The notes beneath the pieces are model-generated. The model had not been told where the DNA came from. It made no database searches and worked only from the letters and a program-made list of their open reading frames with translations. A stretch of DNA of 5,011 nt from Bacillota bacterium (GTDB taxonomy: Bacteria; Bacillota_A; Clostridia; Peptostreptococcales; Anaerovoracaceae): NCBI GenBank assembly GCA_017547345.1, contig JAFYPY010000155.1, positions 1-5,011 on the forward strand. The letters run 5' to 3'. This document shows, in pieces, positions 1 to 5,011 of this stretch. A program made the position numbers and the translations under genes. Each line of letters starts with the position of its first letter. The stretch's first letter is position 1.

Positions 1-792
1 AATGATGTAAGCTTTGAGGTAGAGGATGGTACTTTTCTTGGTGTAATTGGCCATACGGGCTCAGGAAAGTCTACTCTTTTGCAGCATTTGAATGGATTGT
101 TAAAGCCAACAGAAGGTTCCATCGTAATAGGTGGTGTTGATATCACTTCGCCAGAAGTATCAATGGTCGACATTAGAAAGAGAATTGGATTGGTTTTCCA
201 ATACCCTGAGTATCAGCTTTTTGAAGAAACAGTTGCAAAGGATGTGGCCTTCGGACCTAAAAATTTAGGTTTAGGGCAAGAAGAAGTTGAAGAAAGAGTA
301 AAGGAAGCTATTGAATTGGTTGGACTTGATTACGATGTGATTAAGGACAGATCTCCTTTTGAACTTTCAGGTGGACAAAAAAGAAGGGTTGCCATTGCAG
401 GTGTTCTTGCGATGAGACCTGAAGTACTGATTTTGGATGAGCCAACAGCAGGCCTTGATCCAAAGGCACATAAAGATGTCCTAAAAATGATAGAAACAGT
501 TCATAAAAAGACAAAGAATATTATCGTATTTGTTTCGCACAATATGTCTGATATTGCTAGAATGTCTGACAAGGTGTTGGTTATGGATAGTAGCCGTCTG
601 ATAATGATGGGCACACCAAAGGAAGTTTTCGCACGAAAGAAAGAGCTTTCTGAAGTGGGACTTGATTTGCCACCAATCACACAGCTGACAGAGGCTTTAA
701 GAGAAAGAGGAATGACTTTAGGCGAGACGATTTTGTCGGTAGACGAAGCCGCCGAACAAATTGCAGAGTATTTGAATAATAAAGGAAAATAA
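1..792 (+). CDS. ecfA2: Energy-coupling factor transporter ATPase EcfA2 (5'-truncated by window edge)
   Basis: This is one of the two ATPases of an ECF-type importer, which hydrolyses ATP at the inner face of the membrane to drive vitamin or metal uptake through EcfT and exchangeable S-components. The frame is open from base 1 and 263 residues are visible; roughly 20-25 N-terminal residues are missing compared with the usual length of about 285. Visible ABC motifs, counted from base 1: Walker A GHTGSGKST (17-25), Q-loop FQYPEYQLFEET with Gln67, signature LSGGQ (122-126), Walker B LILDEP (143-148) with Glu147 as the catalytic base, D-loop AGLDP, and the switch His180 in VSHN. The stretches FQYPEYQLFEE and FGPKNLGL are typical of EcfA2 rather than of general ABC ATPases. 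TTG at 79 lies inside the Walker A region and is not a real start. ecfT follows after 3 nt, and ecfA1 is expected just upstream (inference). Very sure of the family; A2 rather than A1 is likely. Confidence 0.96.
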   Translation, partial: NDVSFEVEDGTFLGVIGHTGSGKSTLLQHLNGLLKPTEGSIVIGGVDITSPEVSMVDIRKRIGLVFQYPEYQLFEETVAKDVAFGPKNLGLGQEEVEERVKEAIELVGLDYDVIKDRSPFELSGGQKRRVAIAGVLAMRPEVLILDEPTAGLDPKAHKDVLKMIETVHKKTKNIIVFVSHNMSDIARMSDKVLVMDSSRLIMMGTPKEVFARKKELSEVGLDLPPITQLTEALRERGMTLGETILSVDEAAEQIAEYLNNKGK

Positions 793-795
793 CAG

Positions 796-1596
796 ATGTT
801 GAGAGATATAACACTGGGACAGTATTTCCCGGGAAACTCATGTATTCATAATCTGGATGCAAGAGTGAAGATTATTGCGACTCTCCTATTTATAGTAGAG
901 TTGTTTATTGTTGATAATTTTATAGGGTTTTTGATTGCCGGAATCGCACTTGCAGTGGTAATAGGAGTTTCGAAGGTTCCTTTTTCTTTTATGGTTAGGG
1001 GACTTAAGCCTATTATGCTTATTTTGATATTTACCTTTGCACTTAATATGTTTATGGTGGATGGTAAAATTCTTTGGCAGATTGGAATTTTGAAGATAAC
1101 GGCAGAGGGCCTTGAGATTGCTGTATTTATGGCTATTAGGCTAATTCTTCTGCTTCTAGGGTCATCTTTACTCACATTGTGTACAAGACCTATCGCGCTT
1201 ACGGACGGAATAGAAAAGCTTCTATCTCCATTTGAAAAAATTGGTCTTCCTGCTCACGATATAGCTATGATGATGACTATCGCGTTGAGATTTATTCCTA
1301 CTCTTCTTGAAGAAGCAGACAAGATTATGAAGGCGCAACAGGCTAGAGGTGCGGATTTTGAAACTGGTAATCTTTTGCAAAGGGCAAAGAGCTTAATCCC
1401 TATTTTGGTGCCGCTTTTCGTTAGCTCCTTTAGAATTGCTCAAGATCTTGCTATGGCTATGGAGGCCAGATGCTACAGAGGTGGTAAAAACCGTACGCGT
1501 ATGAATGAGATGAAGCTCAGAGGTGGAGACTATGCAGCTGTTATATTATTGATTTTGTTTGCGGTTGTTATAGTTGTTGAGTCGTGGATGATATAG
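796..1596 (+). CDS. ecfT: Energy-coupling factor transporter transmembrane protein EcfT
   Basis: This is the integral-membrane scaffold of the ECF importer, which links the EcfA1/EcfA2 ATPases to substrate-specific S-components. The protein has 266 residues, the normal family length. The N-terminus GQYFPGNSCIHNLDARVK (8-25) is the family's typical lead-in. Hydrophobic segments lie near residues 26-57, 69-88, 106-128, 151-170 (including ALRFIPTLLEEAD), 198-214 and 246-263. The two coupling-helix motifs that contact the ATPases are present as Ala-Arg-Gly at 183-185 and Ala-Arg-Cys at 224-226 (EARCYRGG). The ATG at 796 is preceded by AAAGGA (781-786, 9 nt spacing), which lies inside the last codons of ecfA2, so the two genes are almost certainly co-transcribed. 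Nothing in the sequence identifies the substrate; group II ECF modules like this serve several S-components encoded elsewhere. Confidence 0.96.
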   Translation: MLRDITLGQYFPGNSCIHNLDARVKIIATLLFIVELFIVDNFIGFLIAGIALAVVIGVSKVPFSFMVRGLKPIMLILIFTFALNMFMVDGKILWQIGILKITAEGLEIAVFMAIRLILLLLGSSLLTLCTRPIALTDGIEKLLSPFEKIGLPAHDIAMMMTIALRFIPTLLEEADKIMKAQQARGADFETGNLLQRAKSLIPILVPLFVSSFRIAQDLAMAMEARCYRGGKNRTRMNEMKLRGGDYAAVILLILFAVVIVVESWMI

Positions 1597-1597
1597 A

Positions 1598-2233
1598 ATG
1601 AGACAAAGAAACATAAAAAACATTGAAGAAAAATTAGAACTAAATTCCAGCTTTCTGATAAGAAATCCGAGAGATTTTAAGGGGAAATGGTCGGAAGAGT
1701 TTGATAATGAGAATCCTATATATTTAGAAATAGGTTGTGGCAAGGGGCAGTTTATATTTTCTCAAGCAAAAGAAAACCCGGACCGCAATTATATTGCTAT
1801 AGAAGGACAAGAAAATGTTGCGCTTCGAGCATTGGAAAAGGCGGAGCAAGGCGGGCTTAAGAATCTTAGGATTTTTATAGACTATGTGCAAGACTTGAGG
1901 GAGTATTTTGAGGAAGGGGAGCTTGAAGGAATTTATTTGAATTTTAGTGACCCGTGGCCTAAGGCGAGACATGCGAAGAGAAGGCTTACATACCATAAGA
2001 GACTACAGAATTACAAGGAAGTAATAGGAAGCGATGGGTGCATTGAGTTTAAGACGGATAATGATGGTCTGTTTGAATTCACAATGGAAGAAATCCATGA
2101 ACATGGTTTTGAGGTAGTAGAAACAACGCGTGACTTGCATAAAAGTGAATTCGAGTCTAAGTATATTACTACTGAATATGAAGATAAGTTTAGAAAAAAC
2201 GGTAAGAACATAAACTATGTTAAGATAAAATAG
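1598..2233 (+). CDS. trmB: tRNA (guanine-N7-)-methyltransferase TrmB
   Basis: This is a cytoplasmic SAM-dependent enzyme that forms m7G at position 46 of the tRNA variable loop. The protein has 211 residues, the normal bacterial length. It is a Rossmann-fold methyltransferase. The SAM-binding motif I is LEIGCGKG (43-50) and the acidic residue Glu69 (IAIE) ends strand 2. The family-specific NFSDPWPK (115-122) is followed by HAKRRLTY (125-132), FKTDND (151-156) and the C-terminal TTEYEDKF (191-198). The N-terminus MRQRNIKN also matches the family. The start is 1 nt after the ecfT stop and lacks a clear Shine-Dalgarno sequence (the upstream stretch is GTGGATGATATAGA), so translation probably depends on coupling to ecfT. 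It is the last gene of the operon and ends 15 nt before a strong hairpin. Its role is unrelated to ECF transport, so this is probably a co-expression arrangement rather than a shared pathway. Confidence 0.97.
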   Translation: MRQRNIKNIEEKLELNSSFLIRNPRDFKGKWSEEFDNENPIYLEIGCGKGQFIFSQAKENPDRNYIAIEGQENVALRALEKAEQGGLKNLRIFIDYVQDLREYFEEGELEGIYLNFSDPWPKARHAKRRLTYHKRLQNYKEVIGSDGCIEFKTDNDGLFEFTMEEIHEHGFEVVETTRDLHKSEFESKYITTEYEDKFRKNGKNINYVKIK

Positions 2234-2248
2234 TATGTATATTAAAAA

Positions 2249-2288
2249 GGAATGTGAAATCTTATAGGTTTCGCATTCCATTTTTTTT
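2249..2288. terminator. Bidirectional rho-independent terminator between trmB and the spoIIQ-like gene
   Basis: An 11-bp stem pairs GGAATGTGAAA (2249-2259) with TTTCGCATTCC (2269-2279), with one G-U wobble and a 9-nt loop. On the plus strand it is followed by eight T (2281-2288), serving trmB. On the minus strand the stem is followed by TTTTTAAT (complement of 2241-2248), serving the convergent gene. The T-run overlaps the minus-strand TAA stop (2287-2289), so the convergent units are packed with no spare sequence. Confidence 0.9.
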
Positions 2289-2982
2289 AGAAAAGAATAT
2301 ATTCTTGGGGATTTAGATAGTGACCATCCTTAATCAACTCAAAATGAAGATGAGAAGGTTCTAAAGACTCAAAAAGAGCCGTTGAACCAACTCCGCCGAC
2401 TATGTCACCTTGTTTTAGCACATCGCCTATTTCTACCATTTCTGTTGTGGAAAGATTTGAGTATATGGAAATGATGTTTCCTGGATGAGTTAATTCCACA
2501 GACAAGCCATAGCGATCATCGGTGTATATAGCTGTTACAGTGCCTTCTTTAACTGCAACAACTTGGCTGTCCTCGGGGGCTTCTATATCAATTCCGCAAT
2601 GGGTCATATATTGATCCAAGGTCAAAGAATATATGAGACTGTCCATTGAGTATGGGTTTGTAATCTTGCTCTCGTTAGCTTGAATTGGTTTAATGTAATC
2701 GTAAGATTCTTGTGCGATATCACGGCTGTCTACAGTAGGATAATTAGAGGAAACTGCTTCTGTTGAGTCAATTGGCAAAGAACCCTTTTGCTCCTTCTGT
2801 GGAGCTGGAGTGCTTTCCTCTGTTCTAGTTTCCTCCGAAACTTGTAAATCGACGGCGTTTTCGTTAATCTTATCGATATTTGATTTGACAGTGAATATAG
2901 AAGTTAGGGCAATTACACAGAAACATAACATTAAAACGATTGCAACTTTATCTTTATCTTTTTTCTTTTGTGTTTGTCGCAT
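2287..2982 (-). CDS. spoIIQ: SpoIIQ-like membrane-anchored M23/LytM-domain protein
   Basis: The 231-residue protein begins with a short Lys-rich cytoplasmic tail (1-12). One membrane segment follows at about 13-31, then a polar Ser/Thr/Glu/Pro-rich linker (about 35-105) and a C-terminal LytM (peptidase M23) domain (about 106-231). The domain shows His128-Cys-Gly-Ile-Asp132, the HxxxD zinc motif, and His211-Leu-His213, the HxH motif. The usual YxHL catalytic His is Asn176 (YSNL). Size, topology and the stretch from SLIYSLTLDQYMTH into GIDI resemble SpoIIQ, the forespore half of the SpoIIQ-SpoIIIAH channel across the engulfment septum; that role is inferred from resemblance. The ATG at 2980-2982 has an excellent ribosome site, GGAGGTG (2988-2994, 5 nt spacing). 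Upstream is a promoter resembling those read by forespore sigma factors, which supports the assignment. The gene is monocistronic. The alternative is a non-sporulation M23 cell-wall protein. The M23 family is near certain; SpoIIQ itself is probable. Confidence 0.85.
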   Translation of the reverse strand: MRQTQKKKDKDKVAIVLMLCFCVIALTSIFTVKSNIDKINENAVDLQVSEETRTEESTPAPQKEQKGSLPIDSTEAVSSNYPTVDSRDIAQESYDYIKPIQANESKITNPYSMDSLIYSLTLDQYMTHCGIDIEAPEDSQVVAVKEGTVTAIYTDDRYGLSVELTHPGNIISIYSNLSTTEMVEIGDVLKQGDIVGGVGSTALFESLEPSHLHFELIKDGHYLNPQEYILF

Positions 2983-3003
2983 ATTTTCACCTCCAGTTAC
3001 TTA

Positions 3004-3033
3004 TAGTATTGTCTAAAAGATGCATTTTAATAC
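3004..3033 (-). promoter_or_regulatory. Candidate forespore (sigma-F/sigma-G type) promoter of the spoIIQ-like gene
   Basis: Read on the minus strand, GTATT (3029-3033) is followed by exactly 15 nt and then GACAATACTA (3004-3013). The Bacillus subtilis sigma-F consensus is GYWTA-N15-GGNRANAMTW: this site matches 4 of 5 positions at -35 and 9 of 10 at -10. Read as sigma-G (GHATR-N18-CATNHTA), GTATT-N18-AATACTA also fits well. Transcription would begin near 2997-2998, leaving a leader of about 15 nt containing GGAGGTG. The match was found by eye, and consensus elements in AT-rich DNA can arise by chance. Confidence 0.6.
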
Positions 3034-3043
3034 GAAATGAAAC

Positions 3044-3072
3044 TTGTAATAATTGCAACTTCATAATATAAT
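3044..3072 (+). promoter_or_regulatory. Candidate sigma-A promoter of the aminotransferase gene
   Basis: TTGTAA (3044-3049, 4 of 6 matches to TTGACA) is followed by a 17-nt spacer and a perfect TATAAT (3067-3072). Transcription would start near 3079, about 30 nt before the chosen ATG at 3110. The site is back-to-back with the leftward forespore-type promoter, their -35 elements being 10 nt apart. Confidence 0.65.
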
Positions 3073-3092
3073 AAAGCCTGTAATATTTTTAG

Positions 3093-3098
3093 AAGGAG
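3093..3098 (+). promoter_or_regulatory. Ribosome binding site that fixes the aminotransferase start
   Basis: AAGGAG within AGAAGGAGAT sits 11 nt before ATG 3110 (9 nt if GGAGAT is taken as the pairing core). A longer in-frame opening from TTG 3053 would begin upstream of the predicted transcript start and has no ribosome site, so 3110 is preferred. The next ATG, at 3119, is too far from this site. Confidence 0.8.
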
Positions 3099-3109
3099 AT
3101 ATTTTATTA

Positions 3110-4348
3110 ATGACAGATATGATTTTTGCTTCAAAAAATGGAAGAAATATTCCTTTGGAAGATAAAATTTTTGGAATAAGCAATCGTGCGAAGGCGATGA
3201 TTGAAAAGGAAGGCAAAGACAAAGTGGTTAATGCTACTATCGGAGCATTATTAGATGATGAAGGAAAGGTTATAGTTCTTTCGTCTGTAGATGATGTATT
3301 CAAATCTTTGACACCTGATGAATATGCTCAATATGCTCCTATTGGAGGTACACCTGACTTCAAAGAGGCTGTGAAGAAGGATGTGTTTAGAGATTATGTC
3401 CCAACTAGATTTGTTGAAGCTGTTGCTACTCCGGGTGGAACGGGAGCTATTAGAAATACTATTTCCAATTATTCAAACTATGGTGATAGAGTTTTAACAA
3501 CAGATTGGTTTTGGGCTCCGTATAATACCATTGCTCAAGAAGTTGGAAGAAGTTTAATAACTTTTGAATTGTTCAATGAAAAAGGTGGATTTAACTGCGA
3601 AGCATTTGAAACTAAAGTCAAAGAACTTCTAGAAGTTCAGGAGGCTCTAGTTATTATATTAAATACTCCTTCACACAACCCGACGGGCTATGCTTTATCA
3701 AAAGAAGAATGGGACAGAGTTGTCGAAATTTTGAATAATACTCCAAGCGAAAAGAAAGTTACTCTGCTTGTTGATGCTGCTTATGCTGACTTTGCAGGAG
3801 AAGAAAACGAAAGCAGAAACTTTTTCCCTATGTTAGAGAAACTTGAAGAACATATACTTCCGGTAATTGCTCACAGTTTATCAAAGTCATATACTTTATA
3901 TGGACTTCGTGGGGGCGCAATGCTATGCATGGCAAAGACAAAGGAAGTAGCGGAAGAATTCAAGAGAGTATGCGAGTTTTCTGCTAGAGCTTCTTGGTCA
4001 AATTGTCCTAGGGCCGTACATGTGATTCTTTCTAAAATATATGCAGATGAACAATTACTTGCTAAAGTTATGGAAGAAAGAAAAGGACATAGAGATATGC
4101 TCATTAGAAGGGGAGTTGCTTTTATGGAGGAGGCGGAAAAAATCGGTCTTGAAACTGTTCCGTTTAGATCTGGATTTTTCATGACTATTCCTTGTGCAAA
4201 ACCTGAAGCTGTTGCAGCTAAACTTGAAGAGGAAGGTATTTTTACTGTACCTTTGGCGAAGGGTATAAGAGTTTCCGGCGCATCTATTTCTGAAGAAGTC
4301 TGCAGAAGACTTCCGAAGGCTATTAAAAATGCTATCGAAACAGTTTAA
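3110..4348 (+). CDS. PLP-dependent class I aminotransferase, AspC/TyrB-like
   Basis: This is a 412-residue fold-type I aminotransferase of the cytoplasm, predicted to move an amino group between an amino acid and a 2-oxoacid using pyridoxal phosphate. From the start at 3110: GGTGAIRN (109-116) is the phosphate-binding loop, as in the GGTGALR of AspC. Trp133 occupies the ring-stacking region. Asn190-Pro-Thr-Gly193 is the NPTG motif. Asp222 and Tyr225 (DAAY) bind the cofactor. Ser-Leu-Ser-Lys259 gives the Schiff-base lysine, and Arg267 follows in YGLRGG. Arg387 (IRVSG) is the expected alpha-carboxylate ligand. The overall pattern follows the aspartate/aromatic (Ialpha) subgroup. The region after DAAY reads ADFAGEENESRNFF and lacks the Arg of AspC's FARGLEED, so a strict aspartate preference is doubtful; an aromatic or broad range is possible (inference). 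The gene stands alone between its own promoter and terminator. The family is certain, the substrate is not. Confidence 0.93.
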   Translation: MTDMIFASKNGRNIPLEDKIFGISNRAKAMIEKEGKDKVVNATIGALLDDEGKVIVLSSVDDVFKSLTPDEYAQYAPIGGTPDFKEAVKKDVFRDYVPTRFVEAVATPGGTGAIRNTISNYSNYGDRVLTTDWFWAPYNTIAQEVGRSLITFELFNEKGGFNCEAFETKVKELLEVQEALVIILNTPSHNPTGYALSKEEWDRVVEILNNTPSEKKVTLLVDAAYADFAGEENESRNFFPMLEKLEEHILPVIAHSLSKSYTLYGLRGGAMLCMAKTKEVAEEFKRVCEFSARASWSNCPRAVHVILSKIYADEQLLAKVMEERKGHRDMLIRRGVAFMEEAEKIGLETVPFRSGFFMTIPCAKPEAVAAKLEEEGIFTVPLAKGIRVSGASISEEVCRRLPKAIKNAIETV

Positions 4349-4362
4349 TACAGTTTACAACT

Positions 4363-4389
4363 AAGAGACCGCAATTCGGTCTCTTTTTT
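4363..4389 (+). terminator. Rho-independent terminator of the aminotransferase gene
   Basis: The stem pairs AGAGACCG (4364-4371) with CGGTCTCT (4377-4384), extendable by one A-T pair, around the 5-nt loop CAATT. It runs into T4384-T4389. It lies 14 nt after the stop codon at 4348, so the aminotransferase is a single-gene unit. Confidence 0.9.
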
Positions 4390-4411
4390 ATTAGTTTTAT
4401 GAAGAATAGTT

Positions 4412-4438
4412 TTGACCAGGCAAGATGTAAGTGATAAT
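4412..4438 (+). promoter_or_regulatory. Possible sigma-A promoter of the PC4/YdbC-like gene
   Basis: TTGACC (4412-4417, 5 of 6) and GATAAT (4433-4438, 5 of 6) are separated by 15 nt, shorter than the preferred 17. Since a terminator precedes and the next gene starts at 4476, a promoter is expected here. The elements are good but the spacing makes the exact call tentative. Confidence 0.4.
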
Positions 4439-4475
4439 CTTTAGCTACAAAGGGGAATGAGAGAAAGGAGATAAT

Positions 4476-4766
4476 ATGGTCAAGGGGGAAGAATTTACAT
4501 TTGTGATAAAAGAGCATCTTGCGATATTAGCAACACATACTACAGGATGGAAAAAAGAGGTTAATATAGTGGAGTGGAACGGCAATAAGGGGAAAGTCGA
4601 CATAAGAGATTGGAACCCTAGCCACGAAAACATGAGTAAAGGCATAACACTGCACATTGCTGAGGCGGAGAAACTTTATAATGCCTTAGGCAAGTACTTC
4701 GAAAAGATAAGAGAAGAGAAAAAGAAAGAAGCGCCCAAAGAGGAAAGTGAAAAGGATAACCTATGA
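4476..4766 (+). CDS. PC4/YdbC-family single-stranded DNA-binding protein
   Basis: This is a 96-residue protein of the bacterial PC4-like family, whose Lactococcus member YdbC binds single-stranded nucleic acid as a dimer with a PC4/Whirly-like fold. The conserved core is clear: GWKKEVNIVEWN (24-35), the strand VDIRDWNP (41-48), the turn HENMSKGITL (50-59) and a C-terminal helix from about 60 to 80. The tryptophans at 25, 34 and 46, Arg44 and Lys55 are the kind of residues used for base stacking and backbone contact in this fold. Beyond the core is a highly charged Lys/Glu tail (about 74-96) that looks disordered. The ribosome site AAAGGAG (4464-4470) lies 5 nt before the ATG, leaving little doubt about the start. 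The biological role of these bacterial proteins is poorly defined; transcription or DNA repair is possible. It is preceded by a terminator and followed by a palindromic one, so it is probably monocistronic. Confidence 0.88.
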   Translation: MVKGEEFTFVIKEHLAILATHTTGWKKEVNIVEWNGNKGKVDIRDWNPSHENMSKGITLHIAEAEKLYNALGKYFEKIREEKKKEAPKEESEKDNL

Positions 4767-4790
4767 AGAAGAGTCTCAATAAGAAAAATC

Positions 4791-4824
4791 TAAAGTAAAG
4801 AGGGGAATTCCCCTCTTTACTTTA
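4791..4824. terminator. Perfect 34-bp palindrome, bidirectional terminator between convergent genes
   Basis: The left arm TAAAGTAAAGAGGGG (4791-4805) and its exact complement (4810-4824) form a 15-bp stem closed by AATT (4806-4809); the whole 34 bp is symmetric and contains GAATTC at its centre. The shorter GC-rich core AGAGGGG/CCCCTCT leaves TTTACTTTAATT as a U-rich tail on the plus strand. On the minus strand the full stem is followed by GATTTTTCTT. It serves the PC4-like gene and the convergent DUF378 gene, whose stop lies 9 nt away. Confidence 0.85.
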
Positions 4825-4833
4825 ATTGCGCAT

Positions 4834-5011
4834 TTAGACGCGGCGTTCATCTGCAAATAAGAATGTAATACCATAGATAGAAGTAAGGCCAACAATAGCG
4901 TAGATGATTCTGGCGATAAAGGTAAGGCTACCGCTAAAAATCGTAGATACTAAGTTAAAGTTGAAAAATCCAATAAGTCCCCAGTTAATTCCTCCGATAA
5001 TCATTAGCAAT
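4834..5011 (-). CDS. DUF378 family small membrane protein (5' end outside window)
   Basis: Reading leftward, a frame open from the window edge to a TAA at 4834-4836 gives 58 residues from base 5010. The visible sequence begins LLMIIGGINWGLIGFFNFNL, matching the hallmark of DUF378 (usually IGAINWGLVGLFNFNLV). Then come SGSL, the second hydrophobic segment FIARIIYAIVGLTSIYGITFLF (31-52) and a short charged end, ADERRV. These proteins are usually about 65-80 residues with two membrane helices, so only about 10-20 N-terminal residues lie outside the window. The family has no established function. It is convergent with the PC4-like gene and shares the palindromic terminator; its promoter and start are not visible. 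Confidence 0.88.
   Translation of the reverse strand, partial: LLMIIGGINWGLIGFFNFNLVSTIFSGSLTFIARIIYAIVGLTSIYGITFLFADERRV

Noticed and set aside
846..1175. Open frame on the minus strand opposite ecfT
   Set aside because: It lies wholly antisense to a confidently assigned membrane-protein gene, has no ribosome site and no recognisable domain.
1724..2281. Overlapping minus-strand open frames opposite trmB
   Set aside because: They are antisense to conserved TrmB motifs, give low-complexity Phe/Leu/Ser-rich products and run through the terminator hairpin.
2810..3016. Plus-strand open frame opposite the N-terminus of the spoIIQ-like gene
   Set aside because: It is a mirror of the membrane segment and linker on the other strand and has no ribosome site or domain.
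3053..3109. Extended aminotransferase start at TTG 3053
   Set aside because: It would add 19 residues of unrelated hydrophobic sequence, overlaps the TATAAT box and has no ribosome site; the site AAGGAG at 3093-3098 points to ATG 3110.
3871..4182. Minus-strand open frame inside the aminotransferase gene
   Set aside because: It is antisense to the catalytic-lysine region of a well-supported gene and resembles no known protein.
4340..4357. Short direct repeat ACAGTTTA (4340-4347 and 4350-4357) at the end of the aminotransferase gene
   Set aside because: Eight bases repeated once in AT-rich DNA is expected by chance and no target-site or mobile-element structure surrounds it.
4332..4657. Minus-strand open frames across the terminator and the PC4-like gene
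   Set aside because: They cross a terminator hairpin or lie antisense to the conserved PC4 core, and have no initiation signals.

Overview
The window reads as an ordinary chromosomal stretch of an AT-rich, low-GC Gram-positive anaerobe, most likely a spore-forming or formerly spore-forming member of Clostridia (Bacillota). This rests on the ECF-transporter genes, strong AGGAGG-type ribosome sites, short U-tract hairpin terminators, and a SpoIIQ-like LytM protein behind a forespore-sigma-like promoter. The genus cannot be fixed from the sequence. No mobile element, CRISPR array, tRNA, rRNA or riboswitch is visible.

Layout. Positions 1-2233 (+) hold a tight operon: the 3' part of ecfA2 (its start lies before the window), ecfT, and trmB. 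The intergenic spacings are 3 and 1 nt. The operon ends at a hairpin (2249-2288) that also terminates the convergent gene. Positions 2287-2982 (-) hold a single gene for a membrane-anchored M23/LytM protein resembling SpoIIQ. Its upstream region (2983-3109) is shared with the divergent aminotransferase gene and carries two back-to-back promoter candidates: a sigma-F/sigma-G-like one leftward and a sigma-A-like one rightward. Positions 3110-4348 (+) encode a PLP-dependent class I aminotransferase of the AspC/TyrB type, closed by its own terminator. Positions 4476-4766 (+) encode a small PC4/YdbC-family single-stranded nucleic-acid-binding protein. A 34-bp perfect palindrome (4791-4824) then separates it from a convergent DUF378 membrane protein (4834-5011, -) whose 5' end lies beyond the window.

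Functionally the window is a mosaic of small transcription units: vitamin/micronutrient import (EcfA2 and EcfT), tRNA m7G46 modification (TrmB), probable forespore-mother cell communication in sporulation (SpoIIQ-like), amino-acid transamination, a nucleic-acid-binding protein and a small membrane protein. I found no convincing undescribed system. The points most worth checking are the forespore-type promoter, the altered catalytic site of the LytM protein, the ecfT-trmB linkage, and the perfect palindrome.
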